From: Nitrospira sp.
GTDB taxonomy: Bacteria > Nitrospirota > Nitrospiria > Nitrospirales > Nitrospiraceae
Length of the DNA stretch: 64,000 nt
Assembly: GCA_030123605.1 (NCBI GenBank)
Contig: CP126123.1
Span: 1,240,001 to 1,304,000 of the forward strand
Direction: 5' to 3'
Numbering within the stretch: position 1 is the stretch's first letter; every line of letters starts with the position of its first letter. The notes beneath the pieces were generated by a model. It searched no databases. It saw nothing but the letters and a program-made list of their open reading frames with translations, and had not been told where the DNA came from. Shown here one piece after another: positions 47,206 to 56,298 of this stretch. The position numbers were made by a program, and so were the translations under genes.

Positions 47206-47967
47206 ATGATCGAATCGATGACGAAGGCGTCGGAGGGTACGATTCAGGAACTGGTGGAACGACAGAGACGACTCTATGAGGGACCTGAGATCGACATGAG
47301 GATCGAACACCTCATCCACGACGCTCCGCATCCCACCCTGTCGCCGTGGGACATCCAACGATTGCTGCATACCTCTCGATCGTTGTATTTCGACAGTCAC
47401 GTGGAGGTGGTCTCCGGCCACCATACGGGCATCTATTTGCGATTTGAGTCCATCGCACGTTTCCCTGAACTCATCACGACGATAGCAGCCAATATGGCGG
47501 AGTGGATCCTGCAGACCTTCCGACATGACCCGCCGGCGGGAATCGTCGCGACATCGTCTGGCGCTCGCCTCCTTGCGGAACGGACGGGGGACATGCTGGC
47601 CGACCGTATGCCCCTGCGGATCCTGCTCACACCGTTCGATCATGAGAGCGGCAAGATCGGCACCGACCTGGTTCGCGGCACGATCGAAGCAGGAGAGCGT
47701 TTTCTCTCCTTGAACGACGTCACGACCCGCGGCATGTGCGTCAACAAGTTGGGGAAAGTCGTGACGGATCGCGGAGGGAGCCTCGCAGGCATGATGGTCT
47801 TTGTCAGACGAGACAGCCGGCAATTCCCATTGATGGATGAACTGACCGCGGCTTACCCATTTTACTTCAGCGCCGACCTGGACATGCCGCAGTGGGAACC
47901 ATCCGATTGTCCGCTGTGCAGAGACAAGAAGCCGTTGCTGTCCTGGAAGGATCTGCCGGAGCTCTAA
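47206..47967 (+). CDS. Phosphoribosyltransferase-like protein
   Basis: A 253-residue protein with a type I phosphoribosyltransferase (PRT)-like core. The PRPP-binding segment reads GERFLSLNDVTTRGMCVNKL, where the family has xxxVDDVxTTG, and an earlier strand-loop is GIVATSSGARLLAERTG. It ends with SDCPLCRDKKPLLSW, a small Cys-x-x-Cys tail. Orotate PRT family proteins are close in general shape, but the substrate is unclear; a role in the tyrosine pathway is not obvious. It starts 16 bases after the fumarylacetoacetase gene and is followed by repeat elements. Confidence 0.7.
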   Translation: MIESMTKASEGTIQELVERQRRLYEGPEIDMRIEHLIHDAPHPTLSPWDIQRLLHTSRSLYFDSHVEVVSGHHTGIYLRFESIARFPELITTIAANMAEWILQTFRHDPPAGIVATSSGARLLAERTGDMLADRMPLRILLTPFDHESGKIGTDLVRGTIEAGERFLSLNDVTTRGMCVNKLGKVVTDRGGSLAGMMVFVRRDSRQFPLMDELTAAYPFYFSADLDMPQWEPSDCPLCRDKKPLLSWKDLPEL

Positions 47968-48169
47968 CAGGATGCGGAAAAACTCATATTGGGCCCTGTG
48001 GCCGCCGCAGATGTCGAGGTGTGAGACGGACGCTGAGCAGCCATGCAGGATGCGCAAAAAGGCCGTCCAGCAAGGCCGCAGTGAGCGAAGAGGCGAGGCG
48101 TACGCGTGTCGGTACGGTGAGCCTCTGAGCGAGGCGAGAACACCGCTGGCGGACTTTTTCCGCATCCTG
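47968..48169. repeat. Palindromic intergenic repeat, REP/MITE-like
   Basis: CAGGATGCGGAAAAA at 47968-47982 and its exact inverse TTTTTCCGCATCCTG at 48155-48169 bound a 202-base region. A nested copy, CAGGATGCGCAAAAA at 48046, pairs with the same right end, so the inner unit is 124 bases with 15-base ends and one mismatch. Inside, GCGAGGCGTACG and GTACGGTGAGCC and GCGAGGCGAGA form further arms. No coding capacity. It looks like a non-autonomous mobile or REP-type element between two operons. Confidence 0.75.
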
Positions 48170-48197
48170 CTAACACAGTCACCAAGAGGAGGGGTCT

Positions 48198-49199
48198 ATG
48201 GACCAGGCCGTCATGGCGAATGACATCAAACGCAGCGACCTCCTTGAGATGTATTACTACCTCCGGCTGACGAGAAGCTTGGAAGAGCGGATCACGGCCC
48301 TCTATCGGCAGGGCCGGATCGTCGGCGGCGTCTATACGAGTCACGGGATGGAGGCGATCGCCGTCGGTTATGCCTCGGCATTGAAACCGGACGACGTCAT
48401 CGCACCCTTTCACCGCGATATGGGAGCCTTCCTGATTCGCGGGTTTTCCCCCGGTGAAATCATTGCTCAATACCTCGGCAAGAAGACCGGACCCACCAAA
48501 GGGAAGGACGGCAATGTCCACATGGGCGACCTGAAACGGGGGGTGCTCGGATTCGTCAGTCACCTGGCCGACAACATGCCGGTTGCCACCGGTGCGGCGC
48601 TGGCATTCAAGATCAGAGGAGAGTCCCGCGTCGCCTTTGCCGGAACCGGCGACGGCGGGACGAGCCGTGGTGATTTTCATGAGGCCATGAACTTTGCCGC
48701 GGTGCGCAGACTCCCGGTCGTGTTCTTCTGCACCAACAATCAATATGCCTACTCGACACCCTTGCGTCATCAAATGGCGATCACGGATGTGGTCGAGCGG
48801 GCGAAGGCCTACGGCATGCCGGGGGAGATCGTGGACGGTAACGATGTCGCGGCAGTCTACCTGGCATCGAAACGAGCCGTCGCAAAGGCGCGGGCCGGCG
48901 AAGGACCGACGTTTCTCGAATTCAAGACCATGCGCATGCACGGCCATTCCGAACATGACGCCGCGAAGTATGTCCCGCGTGAATTGCTGGATGAATGGAA
49001 GGCCAAGGACCCGATCCTCAAGGCAGAGCGGCTCCTGGCACAGTTAGGCTACGGCGAAACATCCTATTTCCACGAGGTCGGTGAACGGGTCAAGAAGGAG
49101 GTCGATGCAGGAACGGAGTTCGCCGAACAGAGCCCGCTTCCGGAGGGGCGTGAGACGTTGGTGGGAGTCTTCGCAACCGAGGACGAGGTGCAACCATGA
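48198..49199 (+). CDS. bkdA: 2-oxoacid dehydrogenase E1 alpha (branched-chain type)
   Basis: E1 alpha of a thiamine-diphosphate 2-oxoacid dehydrogenase, 333 residues. The ThDP motif is TGDGGTSRGDFHEAMNFA and the ligand loop is NNQYAYSTPL. Together with the E1 beta and E2 genes directly behind, it should decarboxylate the keto acids of leucine, valine and isoleucine, as the following genes degrade the products; pyruvate dehydrogenase is possible but less fitting in this context. The ATG at 48198 follows AGGAGGGG. The stop overlaps the next start by four bases. No E3 (lipoamide dehydrogenase) gene is in the window. Confidence 0.85.
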   Translation: MDQAVMANDIKRSDLLEMYYYLRLTRSLEERITALYRQGRIVGGVYTSHGMEAIAVGYASALKPDDVIAPFHRDMGAFLIRGFSPGEIIAQYLGKKTGPTKGKDGNVHMGDLKRGVLGFVSHLADNMPVATGAALAFKIRGESRVAFAGTGDGGTSRGDFHEAMNFAAVRRLPVVFFCTNNQYAYSTPLRHQMAITDVVERAKAYGMPGEIVDGNDVAAVYLASKRAVAKARAGEGPTFLEFKTMRMHGHSEHDAAKYVPRELLDEWKAKDPILKAERLLAQLGYGETSYFHEVGERVKKEVDAGTEFAEQSPLPEGRETLVGVFATEDEVQP

Positions 49200-50188
49200 C
49201 GACCGCGACCGCCGCGCAGGAGGTTACCTACGTAGAGGCCATTTCACAGGCCCTGGATGAAGAAATGAGCCGTGACCGGCGCGTCTTTCTCATGGGAGAA
49301 GACATCGGCGCCTACGGCGGGGCCTTCAAGGTCACCGAAGGGTTTCTGGAAAAATACGGGGAATGGCGGGTCCTGGACACACCGCTCGCCGAATCCGGCT
49401 TCGTGGGTGCCGCCATCGGCGCGGCCATGATGGGGCTACGGCCTGTCGTCGAAATGCAGTTCGCGGACTTCATCTCCTGTGCCTTCGATCAGATCACCGA
49501 AGTCGCCGCAAAAAACCACTACCGCTGGGGTGCGGCGGTGCCTATGGTGATCCGAGCGCCCTTCGGCGGCGGCGTCCACGGCGGTCCCTTTCACTCCGAA
49601 TGTCCGGAGGGTTGGTTCTTCCATTCGCCCGGCCTCAAGATCGTGGCTCCTTCGACACCCTACGACGCGAAGGGGCTCCTGAAGGCCGCGATTCGAGACC
49701 CCAACCCCGTGCTCTACTTCGAACACAAGTTTCTCTATCGCCGGATCAAGGCGATCGTGCCGCAGGAGGATTACATTGTTCCCATCGGAAAGGCAGAGGT
49801 GAAACGCACCGGCAGCGACATCTCCGTCATTACCTATGGAGCGATGGTGCACTTGGCATTGGAAGCGGCGGAAGTCCTGCATAAAGAAGGGATCGACCTT
49901 GAAGTCGTGGATCTGCGCACCTTGATCCCGCTCGACAAGGAGACGGTATACGCTTCGGTGCGCAAGACCAGCAAGGCCATCATGCTGCATGAAGACAACA
50001 AGACCGGCGGCATCGGAGCCGAAATCGCGGCGCTGCTGGCGGAAGACTGTTTCGACTGTTTGGACGGGCCGATCATCCGCATCGCCCCGCCGGACACGCC
50101 GGTGCCCTTCAGCACGCCGTTGGAAGAATTCTTCCTTCCCAAGGTGAGCGACATCGTCGCGGGAGCGAAGAAGTTGGCGGCCTACTAA
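49196..50188 (+). CDS. bkdB: 2-oxoacid dehydrogenase E1 beta (branched-chain type)
   Basis: E1 beta, 330 residues, starting MTTATAAQEVTYVEAISQAL and overlapping the E1 alpha stop. The family core GEDIGAYGGAFKVTEGF, ESGFVGAAIGAAMMGLRPVVEMQFADFI and KTSKAIMLHEDNKTGGIGAEIAAL is present. It pairs with E1 alpha to form the active heterotetramer. It is followed by the E2 gene after a 67-base gap containing an SD sequence. Confidence 0.88.
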   Translation: MTTATAAQEVTYVEAISQALDEEMSRDRRVFLMGEDIGAYGGAFKVTEGFLEKYGEWRVLDTPLAESGFVGAAIGAAMMGLRPVVEMQFADFISCAFDQITEVAAKNHYRWGAAVPMVIRAPFGGGVHGGPFHSECPEGWFFHSPGLKIVAPSTPYDAKGLLKAAIRDPNPVLYFEHKFLYRRIKAIVPQEDYIVPIGKAEVKRTGSDISVITYGAMVHLALEAAEVLHKEGIDLEVVDLRTLIPLDKETVYASVRKTSKAIMLHEDNKTGGIGAEIAALLAEDCFDCLDGPIIRIAPPDTPVPFSTPLEEFFLPKVSDIVAGAKKLAAY

Positions 50189-50255
50189 CTCGGATCAGGC
50201 GTGGGGGCAGTTGTATGATGAGCTGATCCTGCACCTCACACCGATGGGAGGTTCT

Positions 50256-51401
50256 GTGGCGACCGACATCGTCATGCCCCAGTTGGGTGAAAGCATCGCC
50301 GAAGGGACCGTTGTCAAGTGGTTGATCCCGCAGGGAGGCGCCGTCGAAAGGGACCAGCCGCTCCTGGAGGTGGAAACCGAGAAGGTCACACTCGACATTC
50401 CCTCTCCCGCCACCGGGTTCCTGACGGAGGTCCTCGTACCGGAAGGTGAGACCGTCCCGGTAGGAACGTTGTTGGCCAGGCTCGATAATCAGTCGGCTGC
50501 CGGCGTCGTCAATCGGGTCGGAGGGGTGGTCGTGCGACCGATGGAGCCGGCGCGGAGCGACGAGCACCGCTATTCGCCGGCTGTCCGGCAACTGGCAAAG
50601 GAACAGGGGATCGACTTGGCCGTAGTCACCGGAAGCGGTGAAGGCGGCAGGGTCACGAAGAAAGACCTCTTGAACTATGTCGCCAAACGTACGGCGTCCG
50701 GCAATACTCCCACTCCTCACTCCTCCCCCACCGCACCTCACGAAGCGCTGTTGCCGCTCACGCAGATGCGGAAGACCATCGCGGAACGCATGGTCCTCAG
50801 TCGCCGTACCGCCGCCCACGTGGCGACCTTCTTCGAAGCGGACTTCTCTTCCATCGCCACATTTCGGGAAGGCCGCGCCCTGACCTATCTGCCGTTCGTG
50901 ATCAGTGCGGTGACCCGCGCCATGAAAGAGCTGCCTTTGCTGAACTCTGCCTGGTGCGATCAGGGGATCGTGATCAAAAAAGATATTCACATCGGCATTG
51001 CGGTGGCGCTCGAAGAAGGCCTCCTGGTTCCCGTCGTGCGCCATGCCGATCGGAAAGGGCTCGCACAACTGGCCCACGACGTATCGGACTTGGCGGAACG
51101 AACCAGGAGCAAACGGCTGACTCCTGAGGAAGTGCTTGAGGGGACCTTCACGATCACGAATCACGGCGGATTCGGCAGCCTCTTCAGCACGCCGATCATC
51201 AATCAGCCGCAGGCCGCCATCCTGGGGGTGGGTTCGGTGCAGAAACGTGCGGTCGTGATCAACGATGCCATCGCGATTCGGCCCATGGGTTACCTCAGCC
51301 TGTCGTTCGATCATCGGATCATCGACGGCGCGACCGCCGATCGTTTCATGGCGAAGGTCAAAAGCCACCTGGAGGAGAGCGAATGGGAGAAATTCCTGTG
51401 A
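50256..51401 (+). CDS. bkdC: 2-oxoacid dehydrogenase E2 (lipoyl acyltransferase)
   Basis: E2 core, 381 residues. Lipoyl domain with the modified Lys43 in EVETEKVTLDIPSP, an E3-binding domain (SPAVRQLAKEQGIDLAVVTG), a Pro-rich linker and the acyltransferase domain with catalytic His353 and Asp357 in DHRIIDGATADRF. GTG at 50256 was chosen because GGGAGG precedes it; an ATG at 50244 is the alternative. It overlaps the thiolase gene by 19 bases. One lipoyl domain, as in bacterial branched-chain complexes. Confidence 0.9.
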   Translation: MATDIVMPQLGESIAEGTVVKWLIPQGGAVERDQPLLEVETEKVTLDIPSPATGFLTEVLVPEGETVPVGTLLARLDNQSAAGVVNRVGGVVVRPMEPARSDEHRYSPAVRQLAKEQGIDLAVVTGSGEGGRVTKKDLLNYVAKRTASGNTPTPHSSPTAPHEALLPLTQMRKTIAERMVLSRRTAAHVATFFEADFSSIATFREGRALTYLPFVISAVTRAMKELPLLNSAWCDQGIVIKKDIHIGIAVALEEGLLVPVVRHADRKGLAQLAHDVSDLAERTRSKRLTPEEVLEGTFTITNHGGFGSLFSTPIINQPQAAILGVGSVQKRAVVINDAIAIRPMGYLSLSFDHRIIDGATADRFMAKVKSHLEESEWEKFL

Positions 51402-52582
51402 CGACCGGATATCGAGCCGTCATCGTCAGTGCAGCCCGGACGCCGATGGGGAGCTTCAACGGTTCCTTCAGTTCGATACCGGCCACCAAGTTGGGCAGCC
51501 TCGCGATTGCGGAAGCGCTGAAACGAGCCCGCCTCCCCGGCGACCGAATCGAGGAGGTCATGATGGGTTGCGTGCTCAGCGCGGGACTCGGCCAGGCACC
51601 GGCCAGGCAGGCGGCGATCGGAGCGGGTCTTCCCCACCATGTCGGAGCCGTAACGGTCAACAAGGTCTGCGGGTCCAGCTTGCAAACCGTGATCATGGCG
51701 GCACGGGCCATCGCGCTGGGAGAAGCGCAAGCGGTGGTGGCGGGCGGCATGGAAAACATGACTCGCGCTCCGTTCCTACTGGAAAAAGCCAGACAGGGTT
51801 ATCGACTGGGCCATGGAGAGTTGACCGACAGCCTGATCAAGGACGGGCTCTGGGATGTCTACAACCAATTTCACATGGGGAATGCCGGAGAACTCTGCGC
51901 CGCCAAGTATCGGTTGTCGCGGCAGGAAGTAGACGACTTCGCATTGGAAAGTTACGGGCGCGCCCGCGAAGCGATCGCAAACGGTGCCTTCAAGCGGGAG
52001 ATCGTCCCGGTCGAGGTGCCGCAGAAGAAAGGAGCGCCGGTCATCGTCGTGGACGATGAGGAACCGAATCGCGTCGATCTGGCGCGGCTGCGACAACTCA
52101 AGCCGGTCTTTCAGGAGGACGGCGTCTTAACCGTGGGTAACTCCCCTTCCTGCAACGACGGGGCTGCGGCGTTGGTTATCATGGCAGAAGAGGCGGCACA
52201 GAAACTTGGTCTCGTTCCGATGGCACGTATTGTGGGTTATGCGGGCGCTGCGCTCGCGCCGGAATGGTTCACCATCGCACCGGTGGAGGCGATCCGTCGG
52301 CTGTTGAACCAGACTGGGCTTTCCATCGGCGACATCGATCTGTTCGAGATCAACGAAGCCTTCTCTGCCGTCTCGCTGGCCATCAACCGCGAGCTTGGAC
52401 TCGACGTGAAAAAGGTGAATGTCCATGGCGGAGCCGTGGCTCTGGGCCACCCTATCGGCGCGACCGGGGCCAGGCTCCTCACAACGCTGCTCCATGCGAT
52501 GGAGGCGCGTGATGCCCGTCGTGGGCTGGCCGGCCTCTGCATCGGAGGCGGAGAGGCGCTCGCCATCATCGTGGAACGATGA
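51383..52582 (+). CDS. Acetyl-CoA acetyltransferase (thiolase)
   Basis: A 399-residue thiolase. Catalytic Cys96 is in NKVCGSSLQ, with His in HGGAVALGHPIGATG and Cys in GLCIGGGEA. It can split acetoacetyl-CoA to two acetyl-CoA, or 2-methylacetoacetyl-CoA from isoleucine into acetyl- and propionyl-CoA. Placed between the E2 gene (19-base overlap) and the 3-hydroxybutyryl-CoA dehydrogenase gene, it is part of the branched-chain degradation operon. A second thiolase lies in the minus-strand lipid operon. Confidence 0.9.
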   Translation: MGEIPVTTGYRAVIVSAARTPMGSFNGSFSSIPATKLGSLAIAEALKRARLPGDRIEEVMMGCVLSAGLGQAPARQAAIGAGLPHHVGAVTVNKVCGSSLQTVIMAARAIALGEAQAVVAGGMENMTRAPFLLEKARQGYRLGHGELTDSLIKDGLWDVYNQFHMGNAGELCAAKYRLSRQEVDDFALESYGRAREAIANGAFKREIVPVEVPQKKGAPVIVVDDEEPNRVDLARLRQLKPVFQEDGVLTVGNSPSCNDGAAALVIMAEEAAQKLGLVPMARIVGYAGAALAPEWFTIAPVEAIRRLLNQTGLSIGDIDLFEINEAFSAVSLAINRELGLDVKKVNVHGGAVALGHPIGATGARLLTTLLHAMEARDARRGLAGLCIGGGEALAIIVER

Positions 52583-52585
52583 GGG

Positions 52586-52634
52586 GAGTTTTGAGTTTTG
52601 AATTCTGAGTGATGGTTCTGAATTTTGAGTTTCG
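52586..52634. repeat. AT-rich heptad repeats (TGAGTTTTGAATT type)
   Basis: GAGTTTTGAGTTTTGAATTCTGAG, then GGTTCTGAATTTTGAGTTTCGAG, in the gap before the hydroxybutyryl-CoA dehydrogenase gene. These are four to five copies of a GARTTYT unit and match the repeats at 40361. They are not coding. They may have been copied around the genome as a short tandem repeat. Confidence 0.6.
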
Positions 52635-52674
52635 AGAACACGTGACGAATCACGAGAGACAAGCGGTTCGGACC

Positions 52675-53559
52675 ATGACCATCGACGACATCAAGACCAT
52701 CGGGGTCGTAGGCGCGGGACAGATGGGGCGAGGCATCGCCCAGGTGCTGGCCACCGCCGGATGGACTGTCCTGCTGGCGGACGTGACGGAAGAGGCGCTG
52801 GAAGAGGCCATCAGGAAAATCTGGGAGGGAGTCAAGAAGACCGTGGAGAAGGGGGCGTTGCGCGCTGATCAGGCAGGATCAGCCATGGCGATCATTCACC
52901 CGTTGAGGCAAGTGGAGCGATTGCGTGAGGCGCAGGTGGTGATCGAGGCCATACCGGAAGATCCCGCCAGGAAACGGGCGCTGTTCGCGCAACTCGGACA
53001 GGTCTGCGCCCCATCGGCACTGCTGGCCAGCAACACCTCTTCGATTTCGATCGCGAGCCTGGGCATGGCGTCCGGACGGCCCGATCGTGTCGTCGGCATT
53101 CATTTCATGAATCCCGTGCCGGTCATGCGACTCGTGGAGGTCGTGCGAGGGGTCGAAACCTCCGACCATACGGTGCAACTCGCGTTGGATCTCGTCCGCC
53201 GGATGGGAAAGACGGCGGTGGTCTGTAAGGATTCCCCAGGCTTTATCGTCAACCGGGTGCTGATCCCCATGATCAACGAAGCCATCTTTGCATTGGAAGA
53301 CGGAGTCGCCTCCGCCGAGGCCATCGACCTGGCGATGGTGGAAGGGACCAACCATCCGATGGGACCCTTGGCGCTGGCAGACCGTATCGGACTGGATACG
53401 GTGCTCGCGATCACCGAGATCCTGCATCAAGATCTCGGTGATCCCAAGTTTCGTCCCTGCCCTCTGCTGCGCAAGTATGTCGAAGCAGGATGGCTCGGCA
53501 GGAAGAGCGGGCACGGATTCTATGTCTACGGGGACCGGCCGGTCGCGAATGTGACCTGA
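52675..53559 (+). CDS. hbd: 3-hydroxybutyryl-CoA dehydrogenase
   Basis: A 294-residue NAD enzyme, [23 protein letters not shown], with the Rossmann motif GAGQMGRG, catalytic-site [15 protein letters not shown] and the 3HCDH C-terminal domain [19 protein letters not shown]. It has one C-terminal domain only, as in short-chain enzymes. It oxidises 3-hydroxybutyryl-CoA to acetoacetyl-CoA, which fits the route isobutyryl-CoA to butyryl-CoA to crotonyl-CoA suggested by the neighbouring mutase. The ATG at 52675 was chosen on family alignment. Upstream are heptad repeats. Confidence 0.9.
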   Translation: MTIDDIKTIGVVGAGQMGRGIAQVLATAGWTVLLADVTEEALEEAIRKIWEGVKKTVEKGALRADQAGSAMAIIHPLRQVERLREAQVVIEAIPEDPARKRALFAQLGQVCAPSALLASNTSSISIASLGMASGRPDRVVGIHFMNPVPVMRLVEVVRGVETSDHTVQLALDLVRRMGKTAVVCKDSPGFIVNRVLIPMINEAIFALEDGVASAEAIDLAMVEGTNHPMGPLALADRIGLDTVLAITEILHQDLGDPKFRPCPLLRKYVEAGWLGRKSGHGFYVYGDRPVANVT

Positions 53560-53597
53560 TCCCGACCTTCTCGATCGTCTTTCGGAGGGCGTCTGTC

Positions 53598-55193
53598 ATG
53601 AGCGAACGGAAATCTTGCTTCACCTCCCTCTCGGGCCTGGACATCGAACGGGTCTATACCAGCGACCATTTGAAGGGTTGGACCGTCGAGCAAGATCTCG
53701 GCGAACCCGGCTCCTTCCCCTATACGCGCGGGGTCTATCCGACCATGTATCGGAGCAGGCTCTGGACCATGCGGCAGTTCGCCGGATTCGGCTCCGCGGA
53801 GGATACCAACAAGCGGTTCAAATATTTATTGGACCAGGGCCAGACCGGACTCAGTGTCGCCTTCGACCTGCCGACACTCATGGGGCTCGACTCGGATGAT
53901 CCGAGGTCCAGAGGAGAAGTGGGGTACTGCGGCGTGGCGATCTCCTCGCTCGCCGACATGGAACGGCTGTTCGACGGTATCCCGCTCGACCAGGTGACCA
54001 CGTCGATGACGATCAACGGCCCGGCGGCGGTGATCTTCGCCATGTACCTGGCGGTAGCGGAGAAGCGCGGCATCGCGTTCGACCGGCTCGACGGGACGAT
54101 CCAGAATGATATCCTGAAGGAATACATCGCGCAGAAGGAATGGTTGTTCCCTCCGGAACCGCACATCAAGTTGATCGTCGATACGATCGCTCATTGTGCC
54201 GCCCATGTCCCGAAGTGGCATCCGATCAGCATCAGCGGCTATCACATCAGGGAGGCAGGCTCGACGGCGGTCCAGGAACTCGCGTTCACCCTCTACGACG
54301 GATTGACCTACGTGGATGCGGCGGTGAAGGCCGGGCTCGATGTGGATACGTTCGCGCCGCAACTGTCCTTCTTCTTCAACGTACACAATGACTTCTTCGA
54401 GGAGATCGCCAAATTCCGCGCAGCCAGACGGCTCTGGGCCCGTGAAATGGAACGGCGGTACCATCCCAAGAACCCCCGCTCCCTCCAGCTCCGCTGCCAT
54501 GCCCAGACGGCCGGCTGTTCCCTCACCGCTCAGCAGCCTATGAACAATGTCGTGCGCACCACGCTCCAGGCTCTGGCCGCCGTGCTCGGCGGAACTCAAT
54601 CGCTCCACACCAACTCGATGGACGAAACCTTGGCCTTGCCCACCGAGGAAGCGGTGAAGCTCGCCCTCAGGACGCAACAGATCATCGCCGCCGAAAGCGA
54701 AACGGTCAACACCGTCGATCCGTTGGGCGGGTCCTACTTCGTCGAGACCTTGACGAACCGGTTGGAGGAAGGGGCGCGGGACTATTTTCGTAGGCTGGAC
54801 GGGATGGGCGGAATGGTGCGGGCGATCGAAAGCGGGTTTCCGCAACGGGAGATCCTCGATGCATCGCAACGGTATCAACGAGAAATCGAACGGAAGGAGC
54901 GGAGCATTGTCGGAGTGACGGAGCATGTGGAGCAGGATGGACGTTCCATCCCGATCTTGAAGATCGGGCCGGAGGTGGAACAGGAACAGGTTGCGCGCCT
55001 GTCTGACCTGAGAAAATCACGCGACCCATTCAAGATGGCCGGGGCGCTGGAGGAACTGCAGGAGGAGGCTGCCTGCAGCCAGAACGTCATGCCCTATTTG
55101 ATCGAGGCGGTAAAGGCCAAGGCGACGTTGGGGGAGATTTGCGCGGCGTTGAAAGAAGTGTACGGGACCTATCGCGAGCCGGTGGTGTTGTGA
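53598..55193 (+). CDS. icmA: B12-dependent acyl-CoA mutase, large subunit; isobutyryl-CoA mutase signature
   Basis: A 531-residue catalytic subunit of a two-subunit adenosylcobalamin mutase; the B12 domain is separate (56289). The residues that set the substrate in methylmalonyl-CoA mutase (Tyr89, Arg207) correspond here to Phe61 (RQFAGF) and Gln179 (KEYIAQKEW). Phe/Gln is the pair in isobutyryl-CoA mutase. Gln169 and His216 (SGYHIREAG) match Gln197 and His244 at the same spacing of 28. So the likely reaction is isobutyryl-CoA to n-butyryl-CoA, a step in valine degradation. The enzyme would be annotated by default as methylmalonyl-CoA mutase. ATG follows GGAGGG. Confidence 0.85.
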   Translation: MSERKSCFTSLSGLDIERVYTSDHLKGWTVEQDLGEPGSFPYTRGVYPTMYRSRLWTMRQFAGFGSAEDTNKRFKYLLDQGQTGLSVAFDLPTLMGLDSDDPRSRGEVGYCGVAISSLADMERLFDGIPLDQVTTSMTINGPAAVIFAMYLAVAEKRGIAFDRLDGTIQNDILKEYIAQKEWLFPPEPHIKLIVDTIAHCAAHVPKWHPISISGYHIREAGSTAVQELAFTLYDGLTYVDAAVKAGLDVDTFAPQLSFFFNVHNDFFEEIAKFRAARRLWAREMERRYHPKNPRSLQLRCHAQTAGCSLTAQQPMNNVVRTTLQALAAVLGGTQSLHTNSMDETLALPTEEAVKLALRTQQIIAAESETVNTVDPLGGSYFVETLTNRLEEGARDYFRRLDGMGGMVRAIESGFPQREILDASQRYQREIERKERSIVGVTEHVEQDGRSIPILKIGPEVEQEQVARLSDLRKSRDPFKMAGALEELQEEAACSQNVMPYLIEAVKAKATLGEICAALKEVYGTYREPVVL

Positions 55194-55449
55194 AGCGGCG
55201 ACGACCGGATACCTCTCTTGCTCGCGCAACGCGCGGCCTCAAAAGGATGAGAAGGGAGCAGCCAGGCTATCCTTCTTGCTCGCAGAACGCGCACGATAAC
55301 ACAGTGCTCGTCCCATGCACACAGTGAAGGACAGCCCGGCTGCTTCCTTGGGGAGTGGGTACGATGATGAAGAACGGGTGGCAGAGGGACTCGTTGGACG
55401 CGCGCAGTGAGAGGCATCTCGGTCGCTGCCGCCAAGAGAAAGAAGAGAC
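55194..55449. other. Gap with degenerate direct repeats
   Basis: The 256 bases between the mutase large subunit and the MBL gene hold two imperfect copies of CTTGCTCGC(G/A)(C/G)AACGCGC (near 55218 and 55275). I see no gene. The repeats may be the remains of a mobile or REP-like element. Confidence 0.4.
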
Positions 55450-56298
55450 ATGAAGTTCGGGGCGTTCGAAATCTATCCGGTGAACGACGGCCGGTTTCGG
55501 CTGGACGGGGGGGCCATGTTCGGCGTGGTGCCGAAGGTCTTGTGGGAACGATGCTGTCCGGCGGATGAGTTGAACCGTATCCCGCTCAGCCTGACCTGTT
55601 TGCTGATCCGAGCGCATGGCAAAAACATCTTGGTGGATACGGGATTGGGCGATAAGGACGATGCGAAGTTCCGAAGCATGTTTGCAGTCGAGCGGACACC
55701 GTCGTTGCAGGAGTCTCTCACGGGGCATGGCCTGAGTCGTGACGATATTCATCTGGTGATCAACACACACCTACATTTCGACCATGCCGGAGGGAATACG
55801 ACCGGAAACGGAAACGGGAGTCTGCTGTCGTCCTTTCCCAACGCGACCTACTATGTGCAACGGGGAGAATACGAGGACGCAACCTGTGCCAATGAGCGGA
55901 CAAAGGCCAGTTACCGCCGTGACAATTTCATTCCGGTGGCGCAGCTGAATCAGTGGGAGTTTCTGAACGGCGATACGGAGTTGCTCCCCGGTATTACAAC
56001 GGTCGTCACGGCCGGGCATACGCGCTTTCACCAGTGCGTCAAGGTGGAATCGGAAGGGCGCGTCGCCTTCTTCCTGGGCGACCTCATCCCCACCGTCTCG
56101 CATCTGCCCCTGCCCTACATCATGGGGTACGACCTCTACCCGATCCAAACACTCGACACCAAGCGGTGGGTGTTGGATCGGGCATTCGCCGAACAGTGGT
56201 TGTTGATCTTCGAACACGATCCGCTGATCCAGGCCGGTCATGTCAGGAAGGATGCGGAAGGAAAGTATTTCCTGGAAGAGGTGAAATTATGGCAGTAG
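55450..56298 (+). CDS. Metallo-beta-lactamase-fold hydrolase
   Basis: A 282-residue MBL-fold hydrolase. The zinc-binding set is complete: [11 protein letters not shown] (His107, His109, Asp111, His112), TAGHT, FLGDL and FEHDPL. The long substrate region and lack of other domains suggest lactonase or thioesterase-like activity; family proteins next to acyl-CoA genes often hydrolyse acyl-CoA or lactones (inference). It lies between the two mutase subunit genes and overlaps the small subunit gene by 10 bases. This gene order is unusual and ties it to that pathway. Confidence 0.85.
   Translation: MKFGAFEIYPVNDGRFRLDGGAMFGVVPKVLWERCCPADELNRIPLSLTCLLIRAHGKNILVDTGLGDKDDAKFRSMFAVERTPSLQESLTGHGLSRDDIHLVINTHLHFDHAGGNTTGNGNGSLLSSFPNATYYVQRGEYEDATCANERTKASYRRDNFIPVAQLNQWEFLNGDTELLPGITTVVTAGHTRFHQCVKVESEGRVAFFLGDLIPTVSHLPLPYIMGYDLYPIQTLDTKRWVLDRAFAEQWLLIFEHDPLIQAGHVRKDAEGKYFLEEVKLWQ

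Noticed and set aside
53598-55193. Assignment as methylmalonyl-CoA mutase
   Set aside because: The residues at the Tyr89 and Arg207 positions are Phe and Gln. Methylmalonyl-CoA needs the Arg to hold its carboxylate.
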